Origin: Apostichopus japonicus
Taxonomy: Eukaryota > Echinodermata > Holothuroidea > Aspidochirotida > Stichopodidae
NCBI RefSeq assembly: GCF_037975245.1
Contig: NC_092568.1
Coordinates: forward strand, 25,031,501-25,095,500
Direction: 5' to 3'
DNA: 64,000 nt
In this document: positions 12,147-24,118 of the stretch, in pieces
How positions within the stretch are numbered: the first letter of the stretch is position 1
How the letters are laid out: the number at the start of each line of letters is the position of its first letter
Made by a program: the position numbers and the translations under genes
The notes under the pieces: generated by a model
Database searches by the model: none
Told to the model about the DNA's origin: nothing
The model's input: only the letters and a program-made list of their open reading frames with translations

Positions 12147-12164
12147 GGAAATTTCTCCGACTGA

Positions 12165-12245
12165 TCCTCACCTCTCTCCTATCGCTCAATAACATCGGCA
12201 GAAGTCTCTTCATCGTTCTTATACATATCCATCCTTCGGATTAAC
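12165..12245 (+). other. Probable non-coding first exon, FABP-like gene 3
   Basis: Lies about 25-30 bp after the TATA-like site and ends at AAC|GTGAGT (donor from 12246). The acceptor is at 14305, giving a 2.06-kb intron. The start is estimated. No ATG-initiated frame of note lies within it. Confidence 0.55.
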
Positions 12246-14305
12246 GTGAGTTATGTTCTTATTTTTAATTTTGAAGATTTTTATTTTTAATTTATTAATA
12301 TTACATTTTAAAAAATTTGAAAGCTTATTTTTAATTTGAAGATTTTTATTTATTTTATTAATATTACATTTTAAGATTCTTTAAAGCTGATTTTTCAGTA
12401 AGAGTAGAGTATGTTTACGATATTCAAAGTCGCTGTATTTCTAGACGTAGGGTCGAAGGCAACCATAAGAAAAAAGAATCTCATTTGTGTATAGTGTCGA
12501 AGTAAAAATATTTCTAATGACCTCATTGTAGAACTAAATATGTTGATAATATGAGTTCTAGGTGGCTCTGTCATATTTTTTTTTTAAATAAAATATTGAG
12601 TAAAAAGAGTTGATCTTTCTGATCGAGAGATCAACTGGGATGCCTATTGTAAATGTCGTATCTACATCATCGTATAAAACTGGTCACGTGAGCACAATAA
12701 ATTGATCACATGACTAGAGTAATATTCAGACAGAAACAGTTGACATACACATGACTTTACCGATGTAACTGTATATGCCAAAATAAAAAAAAACTAGACA
12801 GGTAAAAGGAGCCTGCACTGGAATGACTGAGAGCATCACGAGTATACCCATAACTTTGACAGGTCAAAATATGAGGTGGAGGGGGTAGAGGAGGGGCGGG
12901 GGGTGGCTATCAAACGGATATAGTAATTCACCATTGCCCATCTGGTATTTCTTGAATAGAAATACTCCATATTTCATTTAGCATTGCTATAAACCTTCAA
13001 AGTCATCTTCAAATAATATACTACAATATGCTATAAATGTATTCGATATATGAAAGATAACAAAACTTGATTTGCCTCAAAGGTTATTTTCTTGTCATGG
13101 TAAAGGTGGTAACGTTATCAAGTTTATATGTATACTAATACATGGCTGAAATCACAATGCTGACTGTATGTCGTTGTGAAATAAAACAGAAACGTATAGA
13201 ATAGGGTTACCGCGAGTCAAATTATCAGAGCAGTCCAGTCAAGTGAATTTAGAGTAAAAGACGAAATCAATCGATTTAAATGAATTAGTTTTTGATGACG
13301 TCATATCGAGTACATTTTTAGAAGACTTTTCTCCTCAAATGAAGTGATATTTTTCCACTCGAACTTAGGTAGATTGTGAAGTTTTAAATTTATATAAATA
13401 CAAGACATGCTTTAAACACGATCAACCGATCGTACTATCACGCTCATCTGACAAATTATTTTTTATGTTTTATTTTTAATTTTTTTTATAATTCTCGTAT
13501 AAGTTATGCTAAATATATGTGTATGAAGTACATTCTAGTATCGTAACGAAACATTTCGATTGGATATTGTAAAGAACTGTTCACTTTAAAGTTTCAAATA
13601 TTTTATATAGCGAATTAGTGTTGTTCTGTGGAAATGATTATTAAAAATATCTGTCACCTTATTCTGTCGTTCATCATATTTCTATTGATAAGTATTATTA
13701 AATGTTGAATCCTGGGATGTATAATTTATTGAATTATTACTTGTTGAACGATGTTATATACATCAGTAAATGATAACTGTATAACTGTAACACTTTAGTA
13801 ATAGCAACATAGTCTAAAAACAATTCCTTTTTTTCGTGGTACACACCTGACGATGATCACACAGTCACATTCTCTGTGTAAGGGGACTGCAGGGATTGAG
13901 AGCGGATCAGTCGGTTCGTTGTTTTTGTGCCTATTGGTTCTTTCTCGGGTGACTTTCCTTAAAAGTATTACTGTTTATCGAGTCCATCCTTAGAATTTTA
14001 AGTCCTCCAAGATCAACATGCCATCCTTATCACTACAGATGGCAGTAGATTTCTGTCTCGCTTGGATAGATTTTGATATATTTTCGATTCTCAAATCTTC
14101 AGTTTATTGAGGATAGCCATAATTCTAATAATTTCCCAAGTATATCATAAGAACGGAACACTTCGGGGTTAAACTCGTGTATTGGTGTGGGGAAGGATGG
14201 GGGTATATACTCAGTTACGTCTGTGAATTACAAGTGCATGGTTTAGGAATTAACAAATGAAGTCTATTTCATTCTTTAATAGACTCTGTTTATGTCTTCC
14301 TACAG
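12246..14305 (+). other. 5' UTR intron of gene 3
   Basis: Donor GTGAGT at 12246, acceptor TCTTCCTACAG at 14305. Apart from the short duplication near its start, nothing is recognised inside. Confidence 0.5.
12259..12388. repeat. Tandem duplication, two copies of about 65 bp
   Basis: TTTTTAATTT-GAAGATTTTTATT and TTATTAATATTACATTTTAA recur in two adjacent AT-rich copies just after the first-exon donor of gene 3. Confidence 0.7.
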
Positions 14306-14317
14306 CTACATCTAACA

Positions 14318-14698
14318 ATGGCTTTCAACGGCAAATGGACTGTATCCAAGTTCGAGGGACTTAATGATGTCATGGACGCATATGGCGTCGCTGCCGACAA
14401 GAGGGACCCTACCAAACTCCAGGGTGGTTCAGTCGAGATCAAACAAGATGGCGACAACTTCACCTTCACCGCCACCGGTGGACTGGGCAAGGCAGGAACA
14501 CACGCCATGACTGTTGGTGGGCCATCAGAGGGAGAGCTCTTCGGCAAGGCCTACAGTGGAACCACCGCCTGGGAGGGTGACGCTCTGGTCTTCAAGGGCA
14601 AGTCTGGAGTGGTACTGAAGAGGTCGATCGAAGGAGGCAACCTGGTTTACACCATCCAATTCGGGGGCAAAACCGGCAAGATTTTCCTCAGCAAGTAA
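14318..14698 (+). CDS. FABP-like protein, gene 3 (subtype A)
   Basis: A 126-residue cytosolic lipid-binding-protein-like product from a single exon that opens at the acceptor TCTTCCTACAG (14305), 12 bases before the ATG. It has the family landmarks of gene 2: G-K-W at 5-7, IKQDGDNF in the middle and LKRSIEGG with the ligand-type arginine. Its subtype marks are DVMDAYGV in the lid and FLSK at the end. It differs from gene 5 at only about seven residues but from neighbouring gene 4 at about fifteen. The C-terminal Arg-x-Tyr of classical FABPs is Lys-x-Phe here. Its promoter and first exon resemble those of gene 5. Confidence 0.88.
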   Translation: MAFNGKWTVSKFEGLNDVMDAYGVAADKRDPTKLQGGSVEIKQDGDNFTFTATGGLGKAGTHAMTVGGPSEGELFGKAYSGTTAWEGDALVFKGKSGVVLKRSIEGGNLVYTIQFGGKTGKIFLSK

Positions 14699-15295
14699 AT
14701 CGGAGACTAATGATTATAATGATTACAAACTGATTTGACTAATCATACATTGGAAGACGTCCCTACGTTGCCATAAAGAGATCGACATGGCTCGGCGATG
14801 AACATCATATTGCTGATTTATATAGATATACATATATATATATATATAGATATATACAATTGCTTATTGTTCCTAAGTAATACAATGTTACTTAAATGTA
14901 GAGGATGCTCTCAGACAGAAAACACCTAACACCTGCACGGTCCATGCAATGATTACCGTATAATATGTCTGCCGTTAAGATTGTCATGTTTGATTATATT
15001 GATGAAAGTAATGATGAATAATTGGAATGTGTTGTAGATACAAGAAATAATTGAATATTTGTCTCTATGTCATCTTTTTCTTGATTTAAATGGTTAAAGA
15101 TCTCCAAATATAAGAAATCCTTAGCAACGACATCAGGATCAACTAAGTATAGCTGATTGTATATGTACGATGAATGCCGCCAGTATACGTTTAGTGTCAG
15201 GGCTACCATACGTTTCCACATAAAGATTTTTTTTGTATTTTAATTAATATTTTCCCATTCTCCCCCCCCCCTCCCCGACACTCTTTTCTATATAT

Positions 15296-16028
15296 GTTCT
15301 TCAGTATTTTCATAAAGATACTACTGTCCTGCTCTCAGTTATTCCCCCTACCTCCCACCCTCCCCCCACGCCCTCTCCAACCTCCTCTTAGGTTACCTTA
15401 CAATATCAAATACATGTTTCTGAGAAGCATCTATCTAGGCACCGGTCCAAAATGGGCCACGAGTGATTGACTGAATATTTTATTTTAATATAATATTATA
15501 GAAACACCAAAGTTTAAGCCAGTTCGAAGCAAAATCTGGTGGGTATACTGTACTGTTTCGAAATACTTATAACCCTCACTTTTAGTCAAGATATATCGCA
15601 ACCTATCCTTTACTCCCGCCTACCGATACTGCCTAATTACGCAATGGGGTTGGATCCGTATACACACACATATTATGTATCTATAAGTGGTTGCGTTATA
15701 GCCACCTCAGTGTTTACATCTATTAAGAATAGCGTCTAATAACAAACAATTATTGCATGGAGAAAACAAACACAAAAACATTATTTGACATAAGTTCGTC
15801 GCATATGAATTCATATGAAGGTCGGATGTCTATAGCAGAGCTTGAACTGGTAACATGTAACTCCCAACATCCAATATACAATAATTACCATATAACATAT
15901 ATGTTACAAAAATGATGGATCTTTCTTTCTTTTTTATCGCCATGAATTACCGGCGGGGATTTATCGGCGGGGGGGGGGGGAATAAATGAGATCGGGACAG
16001 TAGTATCTTTATGAAAATACTGAAGAAC
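15296..16028. mobile_element. Possible non-autonomous element with 53-bp inverted repeats
   Basis: Bases 15296-15348 and 15976-16028 are inverted copies, about 50 of 53 matching, each running into a C- or G-run on its inner side. The enclosed 627 bp has no coding potential that I recognise. I could not define a target duplication directly outside the arms, so the element boundaries may be wider. Alternatively it is two independent insertions of one short repeat in opposite orientation. Confidence 0.5.
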
Positions 16029-16470
16029 GTCAAGAGATAGTTGGATATATCTTTCTCAACTGTGCGTGGTCCAATCTGTGAAGTTGTAGACAAAACGAAA
16101 TAATAGTCAATGTAGTAATCCTCCTGGTTATTAGAAACTCAGCCACAACCACCACTACAACCATTACAACCACCACCACCGACAACCATACCCTAAACAC
16201 GGGCGTACATTTATCTTTTTTTCATTGGGGGTATACAGCCATTTCGAGACCAGCTAGCTTCTTTGAGACCGACTTCAGTGATTGGCTGAGCCGACATTTA
16301 AGAAAGTAGACCAACAAAAGTGGCAATTTGTTTTATAAAATTATTAAAACTGCACACTTTTATTGGATGGGACTACAGTCCACGCAAGCTGCAGCATTTT
16401 TAGAAAAGAACTGAACAAATGTCAAAAAGAGCGTCCGCTCTAAATTTCTATGAAATGTATATCAAAACCC

Positions 16471-16506
16471 TTGTGTGTGTGTGTGTGTGTGGGTGGGGGG
16501 GGGGGT
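16471..16506. repeat. (GT)n tract followed by G-run
   Basis: About ten GT dinucleotides followed by a G-rich run up to 16505. Confidence 0.85.
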
Positions 16507-17989
16507 AGCACTGAGGCGGTAAAGCACCGGAAGCTGCAGCCCTTCTAGATATTTCATGTTCTCAATTTTCTTTGGAATATTCTTCAAACCCTAGAGGGGT
16601 ACAAGGGCGAAGTCGTGACACCCAACCCCACCCCACCCTCCTCCATAAGGCTTCGAGCCAGATCTAATGAATAGTTCATATCACTCAAAACTCTTATCTT
16701 GGAACCTGAATATGACACAGGGATCAAGTAACGGGAATTAGGTCTTAGACATATTTTCAAAAGTTAAATAAAAGTCACTTATATTCTGTTTACTTGATAA
16801 TGATAAACATGAAGTTTGTTAAACGAAAACCCCTAATACGCAACGTGTTCAAACCTTTCGATTTCATCATTCGTTGTGCAATGTTGTTGTATAATAAGAC
16901 AATACAAGTGCTGGTGTTGTTGATGTTGTGTTTGTTAATTGGTGTGTAGTTGTTCGACGACATGTAACAGAATTCACACTATCGTCTTCTGGGAGAGTAA
17001 TGCAAATGTCAAGTATTTGCGTGTACCCTTTTGCCTGTATAGTGTCCAGTTGTGGGGTCAACGTAATCTATAGCCGTTTCTAAGTGTATAACTCTCGCCG
17101 AAGCCTCGTTTTCGTAGCTGCTAACTTGGTCACATTGGCTCCTTTCGATTTCCAACGACGCGTTGTCGAATTTTCGACGCGTTGACTTGATTGAAAAATG
17201 TACACACCTTGCACTCATAAGTTGCACTGATAACTTGTGTCAAGGCCCGTTGGCTTGTCATTGACGGTTGAATTGTGCATGTAGTGACGACATCGATCAG
17301 TGGTGTCGAGGGGACATGCCCCCCCCCTCCTCCTTCTCCACCTCCATCGTCGGTCGGGGGGAATACGTTCCATCGGGGTGTTTTAATCAACATTTACACC
17401 TAACCATTTACCTCTAATTATAGACTTAAGTTATCGTCTAAAACTGCCTCAGAATCCACCATTTGACGTCCGAGCTTTTAATTGTTCTGCGGGAACACCC
17501 TCTACAGGAATCACAATAATTAAACGAACCCACAGACACAACCCTCAAAGTTTGGATTCTCCTAAAACCCCATTCATATAGGTTCACCAAACAAAAATGA
17601 GTAGGGGAGATTTGAAACTTTGGCTCATCCCCAACGTTTGAAATTATCTGGTCTATATTGTGATCAATTGTAACCAACAGTATAAATCAAATCTATTATA
17701 TCGATCATGATAGATCATAGGTATTATTGAAATAGCGCTAATCAATAACCAAACAGCATCACGATACTAGCTATGATGAGCAATGCTAATGAAGATCATG
17801 TGTTCTTATATGGGTCAAATTTGAAAGAAAACGTTTACATCTCAGACAATTCGATATATTTAACCTGCGAGTTTATAACACTGTGAATTATTTACTCTAC
17901 CGGTCAAACCAAGCAGGGCTTCGTCTGGGTAAATATCGACACAGAGATAAGAATTTACCAATCGTCCAATTTCCAATTTGATCATTTCG

Positions 17990-18094
17990 TTGAGAGACCA
18001 ATCAGAAGAGCTATATAATATAGATGGTCCAATCAGGATCATAGACTCACTTAGCTCCACCCAATGGTCAAAAGAGTTTCGGACCATTTAAAAA
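17990..18094 (+). promoter_or_regulatory. Promoter of FABP-like gene 4
   Basis: Contains GAGACCAATCAGAAGAGC at 17993-18010, a second GGTCCAATCAG about 20 bp later, CTCCACCCA near 18054, and a TTTAAAA TATA-like site at 18087. The gene 6 promoter has the same four elements in the same order. Two CCAAT boxes and a CACCC box are direct observations. Binding by NF-Y and KLF-type factors is inference. Confidence 0.65.
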
Positions 18095-18115
18095 CTGATG
18101 AAAGTTAAAATATTC

Positions 18116-18184
18116 GTCACTTCGGTCAATCAACCACCGTCATATAACTCTTCGAACATTTTGAGAAGTCGACTTGAATATTCT
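18116..18184 (+). other. Non-coding first exon, FABP-like gene 4
   Basis: Starts about 29 bp after the TATA-like site with GTCACTTCGGTCAAT, a segment also present at the matching place in genes 5 and 6. It ends at TCT|GTGAGT. Splicing to the acceptor at 20573 gives a 2.39-kb intron. Confidence 0.6.
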
Positions 18185-20573
18185 GTGAGTATTGCATTCT
18201 ATCATTTTATCCTATTAACTTTTTAAGACTTTATAGTTTAGGTGCATTTTATCATATTCTAATTATCAAACATATCAGGAAAAGACTAAGGAAATAGTGA
18301 AAGTCTGTGGAAATATGTGTCGAATTATGCGGTGACGTAACCAGGTATTCATATAAGATGGATGGGAGGTGTGAGGGAAATGGGAGGATGTGTTGATGGG
18401 AAGATTTAATTCGTGTTCCAGCAAATTATAGGTGAGATTACGTTGTATGATAGTAAACTTGACCACTGTCTGGGGGAAAGCTGACCCTTTGCATTTCACT
18501 CACAAAATATCTAGGCATCCCTCCCACCCCCCCCCCCCCCCTCTCCTCTCCTCTATTACATGTACACTTTCCTCGGTTCTCTTATAAGTTTTGTTGGGTT
18601 TCGAGTTATTGTGCGTTTTCCATTGTCAGTGTTTCATATCATATCTCAAAACCATTTAGATGTATCTTCACTTATCTGCCTTTATAGATAAGCCATATAT
18701 TGTTCTTAACGCCCCTCTGACTCAATGTTACAATAATCGTAACCATTTAAGTAGCCGATTTAGCTTTTATGATTTATTTTTTTGTACACCATGCAAAAGG
18801 CCTTTCGACAGTGATTTTTCACCTTCTATCTGTAGTGTGCAGAATACAAGATATCTGTATATGGTTTACTAACACACCCACCCTTCAACAGCATTGAACA
18901 TTCTTTATATGTGTTTACCTACATAAGTTACGCGCTGTTATAGCCTATACCTCATTTGAATGGATATTGCATGCAGCACAGGGACAGTTTCAAGTATATA
19001 CTTGTTGGGATACTTATTGAAATAGTGGTAACAAGAAATGTTTAAACTTACTGTTAATGAGAGCAGGGGCGTAGCGAGCGGGGGGGGTGTGGGGGGTGTC
19101 ACACCCCCCCCCCCAATAATTTGGTCGCTGTCGGCAAATTTTGGGTCTGTCGGCAAAAGGAGAAAAGGTGAAGAGAGCGCGACGGGGAAGAAAGAAGGAA
19201 AGCTGAATAGAGAAAAGGAGAACGGGAGCTTCTTCCGTGCCAAATTTGACTTAAAATATGCACCAGATTGCATCTATAAGGACGTTTCAAAACTAAAAAT
19301 TTTCCAAAGGGGAGGGGTAGACCCCCTCCCCTTAGACCCCTCCCCCATTTCAGTCACCACTTCCAGGTCCGTCGGCAAATCAAATTTGACTTAAAATATG
19401 CACCAGATTGCATCTAAGGACGTTTCAATACTAAAAAATTGCCAAATGGGAGGGGGACACCCCCTCCCCTTAGACCCCTCCCCCATTTCAGTCACCACTT
19501 CCAGGTCCGTCGGCAAATCAAATTTGACTTAAAATATGCACCAGATTGCATCTAAGGACGTTTCAATACTAAAAAATTGCCAAATGGGAGGGGGACACCC
19601 CCTCCCCTTAGACCCCTCCCCCATTTCAGTCACCACTTCCAGATCCGTCGGCAAATCAAATTCTCCACACCCCCCAACAAAAACCCCTTCTTTACGCCCC
19701 TGAATGAGAGTGCATCTATAACTGAATTCATAGACAAATGTCTGAGCTATACAACCTGCAGCAACTTTATGCCAGAGTAACCTAAATACAGGCTTGATCT
19801 GTTTCATTCGTCATGATATAAGCTACCACCTGATTACAGCCGTTTCAGTGACCAGAAATACTTTACAGCGTTCACACCAAAAAAAGATGGTTTCGCTTTT
19901 TCATAAAACTTTGTGGACATAGTACAGAAATGCATTGTAAAGTGAGCAACGAAATACAATGCAGCTGGTTCAAGCTACATCTCGAAAGAGAAGCACAAAA
20001 AAAAAAAGGAAAAAGAAGAGAATTGATAATAATAATAAAATTACAAACACAACCAGCAAATTAACAAAAACGAAACAGAATAGAAGAAATCGTTACGTTC
20101 AAAACTAATATCGATCAACTAAACATCATCATAGGTCACTATGACACGCCACAATATGATTTACAAATAACATTAAATGGAGGGCCGACCTAATAAGAAC
20201 AACAATGTCTGTTGTGTTATAATATCATATCCGGTCGACTCTTAACTTTGTCTTTTAGTTTGAAATTTTGTTTCAAATGTTAAACTGGTAAGGAATAATT
20301 TGGATTGATTAATATTGCTTTACTATATAGTTGTATGATATGAAAGATGCTACCAAGCTTTACACCTCTTCCTGTACCTCTTGCTACCCTTCTCCCATTT
20401 TCACATGTAAAACAATGACAAATAATCTGAAGTACACGTATATCAGAAGGAACCCCTCACGCCCCCCCCCCCCCACTCCACCCTTGCCTGAGTGTAGCAT
20501 CTCTCACATCACCGTCCTTCTTGAATTGGTAACATATAAAATGATAATTCTTGGTATTGGTTGTATATCTCAG
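18185..20573 (+). other. 5' UTR intron of gene 4
   Basis: Runs from the GTGAGT donor (18185) to the TATATCTCAG acceptor (20573) and contains the hAT-like insertion at 19064-19702 plus poly-C runs near 18530 and 20463. Nothing else is recognised. Confidence 0.5.
19064..19702 (+). mobile_element. Non-autonomous hAT-like element in the gene 4 intron
   Basis: The ends are CAGGGGCGTA and, inverted, TACGCCCCTG. The element is flanked by a perfect 8-bp duplication AATGAGAG at 19056-19063 and 19703-19710. An 8-bp target site and CAGGGGCG termini are typical of hAT superfamily elements. Inside, a 138-bp unit is repeated (GTCGGCAAAT at 19371, 19509 and 19647, with an older partial copy before 19371), each unit with a self-complementary C/G-rich segment. 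No transposase is present. It lies in the first intron of gene 4, in sense-neutral position. Confidence 0.85.
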
Positions 20574-20583
20574 ATTAATCAAC

Positions 20584-20964
20584 ATGGCATTCAACGGCAA
20601 ATGGACTGTATCCAAGTTTGAAGGACTCAACGATGTTCTGGACGCCTTCGGTGTCGCTGCCGACAAGAGGGACCCCTCCAAACTCCAGGGTGGTTCAGTC
20701 GAGATCAAACAAGATGGCGACAACTTCACCTTCACCGCCACCGGTGGACTGGGCAAGGCAGGGTCCCACACCATGACTGTTGGTGGACCATCAGAGGGGG
20801 AGCTCTTCGGCAAGGCCTACAGTGGAACTACCGCCTGGGATGGTGACGCCGTAGTCTTCACCGGGAAGGCTGGAGTGGTGCTGAGGAGGTCAATCGAAGG
20901 AGGCAATATGGTTTACACCATCGAATTTGGAGGCAAAACCGGAAAAGTTTTCTTCACCAAGTAG
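20584..20964 (+). CDS. FABP-like protein, gene 4 (subtype B)
   Basis: A 126-residue single-exon FABP-like protein. I chose the ATG at 20584 rather than the in-frame one at 20551, because an acceptor (TATATCTCAG) ends at 20573 and the 20551 start would lie in the intron. Subtype B marks are DVLDAFGV, DPSKLQGG, FTGKAGVVLRRS and the C-terminus FFTK. G-K-W and IKQDGDNF are as in the rest of the family. LRRSIEGG keeps the arginine of the carboxylate site, and Lys-x-Phe replaces the C-terminal Arg-x-Tyr. Gene 6 differs at about five residues. It is a cytosolic carrier by family, with unknown ligand. Confidence 0.88.
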   Translation: MAFNGKWTVSKFEGLNDVLDAFGVAADKRDPSKLQGGSVEIKQDGDNFTFTATGGLGKAGSHTMTVGGPSEGELFGKAYSGTTAWDGDAVVFTGKAGVVLRRSIEGGNMVYTIEFGGKTGKVFFTK

Positions 20965-21124
20965 ATGATTTAACAAAACTGTAATCAGAGGAAATAATGT
21001 ACAGAACCACAAACTGAAAGATAACAGGGAACAGACTCAATTTTTTTTGATATTTTATTATTTCAAATGATTTCTTTGCTGGTTTTAGAGAAAGTCTGAT
21101 CGACAATCCTAAGTGTTTTGAAAT

Positions 21125-21130
21125 AATAAA
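21125..21130 (+). terminator. Polyadenylation signal AATAAA, gene 4
   Basis: First AATAAA after the stop codon, 160 bases downstream. Confidence 0.45.
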
Positions 21131-21675
21131 AGACAGCGAGTAAGGAAATAAGTTAATGACGTCATATACCAGATTTTGAAATATACTGAATATGTTTCAT
21201 GCTTTTTTGATTCATTAAAATCTATTAACTGTTAAAAGGAAATAGTTATAAATGTAATTTGTCTTTTTCTTGTGTGAAAATTCTCATTTTCTTCGTCTTT
21301 GTTGTGAAAACACATTTTGGAACTACAATATCAATACGTTAACTTGTTGTCAGTATTGCAGTTGTTATAAGCACTCATCACATTTATTCAGTGACGTACC
21401 AACAACGTACCTTGCTGCAACATCCTTCCAATTTACGATGAAGAGGGTAGATATGGGAGAACGGTTTGGGAGGGGTGTGATGGGGTGGGGTGGTGTAAAA
21501 GATGCGGTTTATTACTGCTTTGTAGATGGTGACAATATTTTCAGTACTCATATTAACATCTTATAAGCCTATAGGCCGTTGCCATTCAATACCAAGGCAA
21601 CGTTATCAACCACTTTCGTAAACTAGTAACCAGTTTGACGTCCAATAGAATTTGAATATATAACAGATATGACAC

Positions 21676-21724
21676 ACTCCCCCCTCCCACCCTCCCCACC
21701 CTCCCCACCCTCCCCACCCTTCCT
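21676..21724. repeat. C-rich minisatellite, 9-bp unit CCACCCTCC
   Basis: About five head-to-tail iterations with small variants. The apparent Gly-Arg-Val ORF on the minus strand comes from this repeat. Confidence 0.85.
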
Positions 21725-23914
21725 ACCCGCCCAACCCTCAAAGGTTTCACCGGAGTGTTCCTATTAGAAGGGTTTGCAGCCAATGAGACCCGAGTCTCTC
21801 TTAAATCACAATTCTGCTATTACGGTTCACGGAAGCATCTGGAAATAGATGGCGCTTTTTGGCTTTATGCATCTAGTTTGGGGCAACGTAACGGGATGAC
21901 ATATACCTCTCCGTCGTATTATACCGAAGTCCGCGTCATGCTATTAAAGCAACTGAAGTATACTGTGTTCTTACCAGAACTCTGAAACCGATCTTGCTCG
22001 AGAAAGACAGCTCCTATATCTATGTTACAATGGCAACTCTGTTGCACAGCATAAATTGATGGTCTATGAAAAGTATCGCGATAAAGTATCATTGCGTTAT
22101 GCCAATCCATAGTCATACATCAATAGACTAAAATGTGTGTATGAATAGTGAGAGGAGGATAGGGTGGGAGATTAAGACAACTACCGAAATGAATATGTTT
22201 CTTGCAAGAAGTTCACATAATTTGTAATATAGTAGCGGCAGCATGGTTGGTACTTCATCTAACAGATCGTTTCTCATAAAGCAACATTATGGTGATTACT
22301 TGTCGTTATAACCTTTAACGTTTTATAGAGAAACAGTGAATAAGTATATGCGGTGTCTTTAAAGAAACCGAATAAATACACTGTAAAGACGTAAATGTAA
22401 ATTTGCAAAAATCTGTAGTTCAACTATAGTGTTCTGTTGCTAAATAATCGACACGAAATGACCAGTGCCTGTCCTGACACCTCTCTCCCCTCCCCACTCA
22501 CACGAGGTGGGGGAGAGGGGGTGGGGGTTAACTAAAAAAGAAAGTATCTAACTTTGGTCATAATTATATAACGAGCAAATGTATAGTTATCAGTTTCCAA
22601 CAGTTGACATATATCTCATTGTGTGTGTAAATATATCGTGTAAGTAATGTAACAACTACAGTATTGAAGGACTGCCATACTGTTAACCTCACATGTCATA
22701 ATAATGTTGTATTAATTCGTTATGGATAGGGAAAATATGTCTCGTGATAAAGTTGCGATCGTCTGATGTTTTTCCCGAACTCTAACCACACCCCCCCCCT
22801 CACACACACATACACATATATACACGTTACCCAAGGATCACATATAGATTTATCTCCTCAGATATTTCTAAACCAGTGTAGAATTAGTTTGATTTCATGG
22901 TACAGATTGAGATAAAATGATATAAACACAAACGCTGTCCTTGATATTGTATAATTATTTGATAAGTAATGAAAATACTGATTTCCACCTTTTTTTCATC
23001 GAAGTCGGTGGCTTATAACTTATAACAAATATTATCTTCCTGGAATTCCAGATTTTATTGTTATGGAATATAGCCCCTGCGTATGCAGTTATTAGATCAC
23101 AGTAGTTACGATTTTTGACAATGGGAACCATTTAACACTTATGTATGACAATAAGAACAGAAAAAACCAAAGAACTACTAAATGATGTCACCTTTATTGG
23201 GGCAGCTCTCGACCATCTCAAAGTAGACAAAATGACCTACGTAATGACAGACAAACAAACCTTAAAACATCAAGTAAACGAAAAGGGTCATTTCTTGGCT
23301 ATCCTGAAGAATTCTTGACCGTAACCATTTCAGTTTTATTGGTATTAGTCATTTTCATCATGGCGACTAGTGGGAGCTATCGCTCCCCTGTGCAAAAATT
23401 ATGTTTGACTGTGTGTTTCTGTGTAACGCCTATGTCTCTCAAAGGTGTATTTTTTTCGTACCAGTTTTTTTCATCCTCTGTTGTTTAACTTTTCTCATTT
23501 ATAAATAATATATACATTATCCTATACACATGTTAAAATAATGATAAGCTTTGTTTATTTTCGAAATTGAGCCCGGTAGGTAAATCAGATGATACTGGTT
23601 CCTACATGCGTAAGATATGTTCTTTGATTTATGATTTTCTGTGTAACAAACAAGAAACAGAAAAAAAGAATTACTGATAATATAGTTGTCTGAACTTCGT
23701 CAAATCAAGCGAACACACAGTCATTGACTCTTTCGTCATATCATATACAGATAACATTTAACTATATCATTATTCATATCATAACGAGGGATTAATTATA
23801 CACTAGGGTGACAAACTGAAGGACGCAGATCGGTAAATATTTGGATACGTTTCCATAGGGGTGACTTAGCTAATTAATCAGACTAATCCGTCTTTTAGGA
23901 TCGATTTGACTTTT

Positions 23915-24014
23915 GACCAATTAAAACTTGACATTTGGAGGTATCAACCAATCAATTTAGACTCCGAAATAAGTGCCCCTCCCAAATTGAATTGCGAGAA
24001 AGACACTTAAAAAC
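23915..24014 (+). promoter_or_regulatory. Promoter of FABP-like gene 5
   Basis: GACCAATTA at 23915, CAACCAATCAAT at 23945, GCCCCTCCCAAATTG at 23975-23989 and a TTAAAAA TATA-like site at 24007. The GC-box-plus-AAATTG segment and spacing match the gene 3 promoter. Confidence 0.6.
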
Positions 24015-24035
24015 TGGATTAACCTCGGAGAGGAG

Positions 24036-24118
24036 TCACTTCGGTCATCACCACAACTTCCAGCAAGGTCACATCCTATTCTTCAGGTTCACCTCATCTC
24101 GCTACCATTCAGTTTGAG
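24036..24118 (+). other. Non-coding first exon, FABP-like gene 5
   Basis: Begins near TCACTTCGGTCATC, about 29 bp after the TATA-like site, and ends at GAG|GTATGT. The acceptor at 25736 gives a 1.62-kb intron, the shortest of the set. Confidence 0.6.

Larger units (their letters stand above)
14699..17989. other. Intergenic, genes 3 to 4
   Basis: Holds a (TA)n patch (about 14826-14850), an inverted-repeat pair at 15296-16028 and a (GT)n plus G-run at 16471-16506. The remainder shows no recognisable gene. Several minus-strand ORFs around 16.9-17.7 kb have no family resemblance and low-complexity neighbours. Confidence 0.5.
20970..23910. other. Intergenic, genes 4 to 5
   Basis: Contains a 9-bp C-rich minisatellite (21676-21724) and a self-complementary C/G patch near 22480-22530. 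No gene recognised. Confidence 0.5.

Noticed and set aside
19038-19807. ORFs of 60-118 codons rich in Gly/Pro around 19-20 kb
   Set aside because: They lie within the hAT-like element and its 138-bp repeats; no conserved protein.
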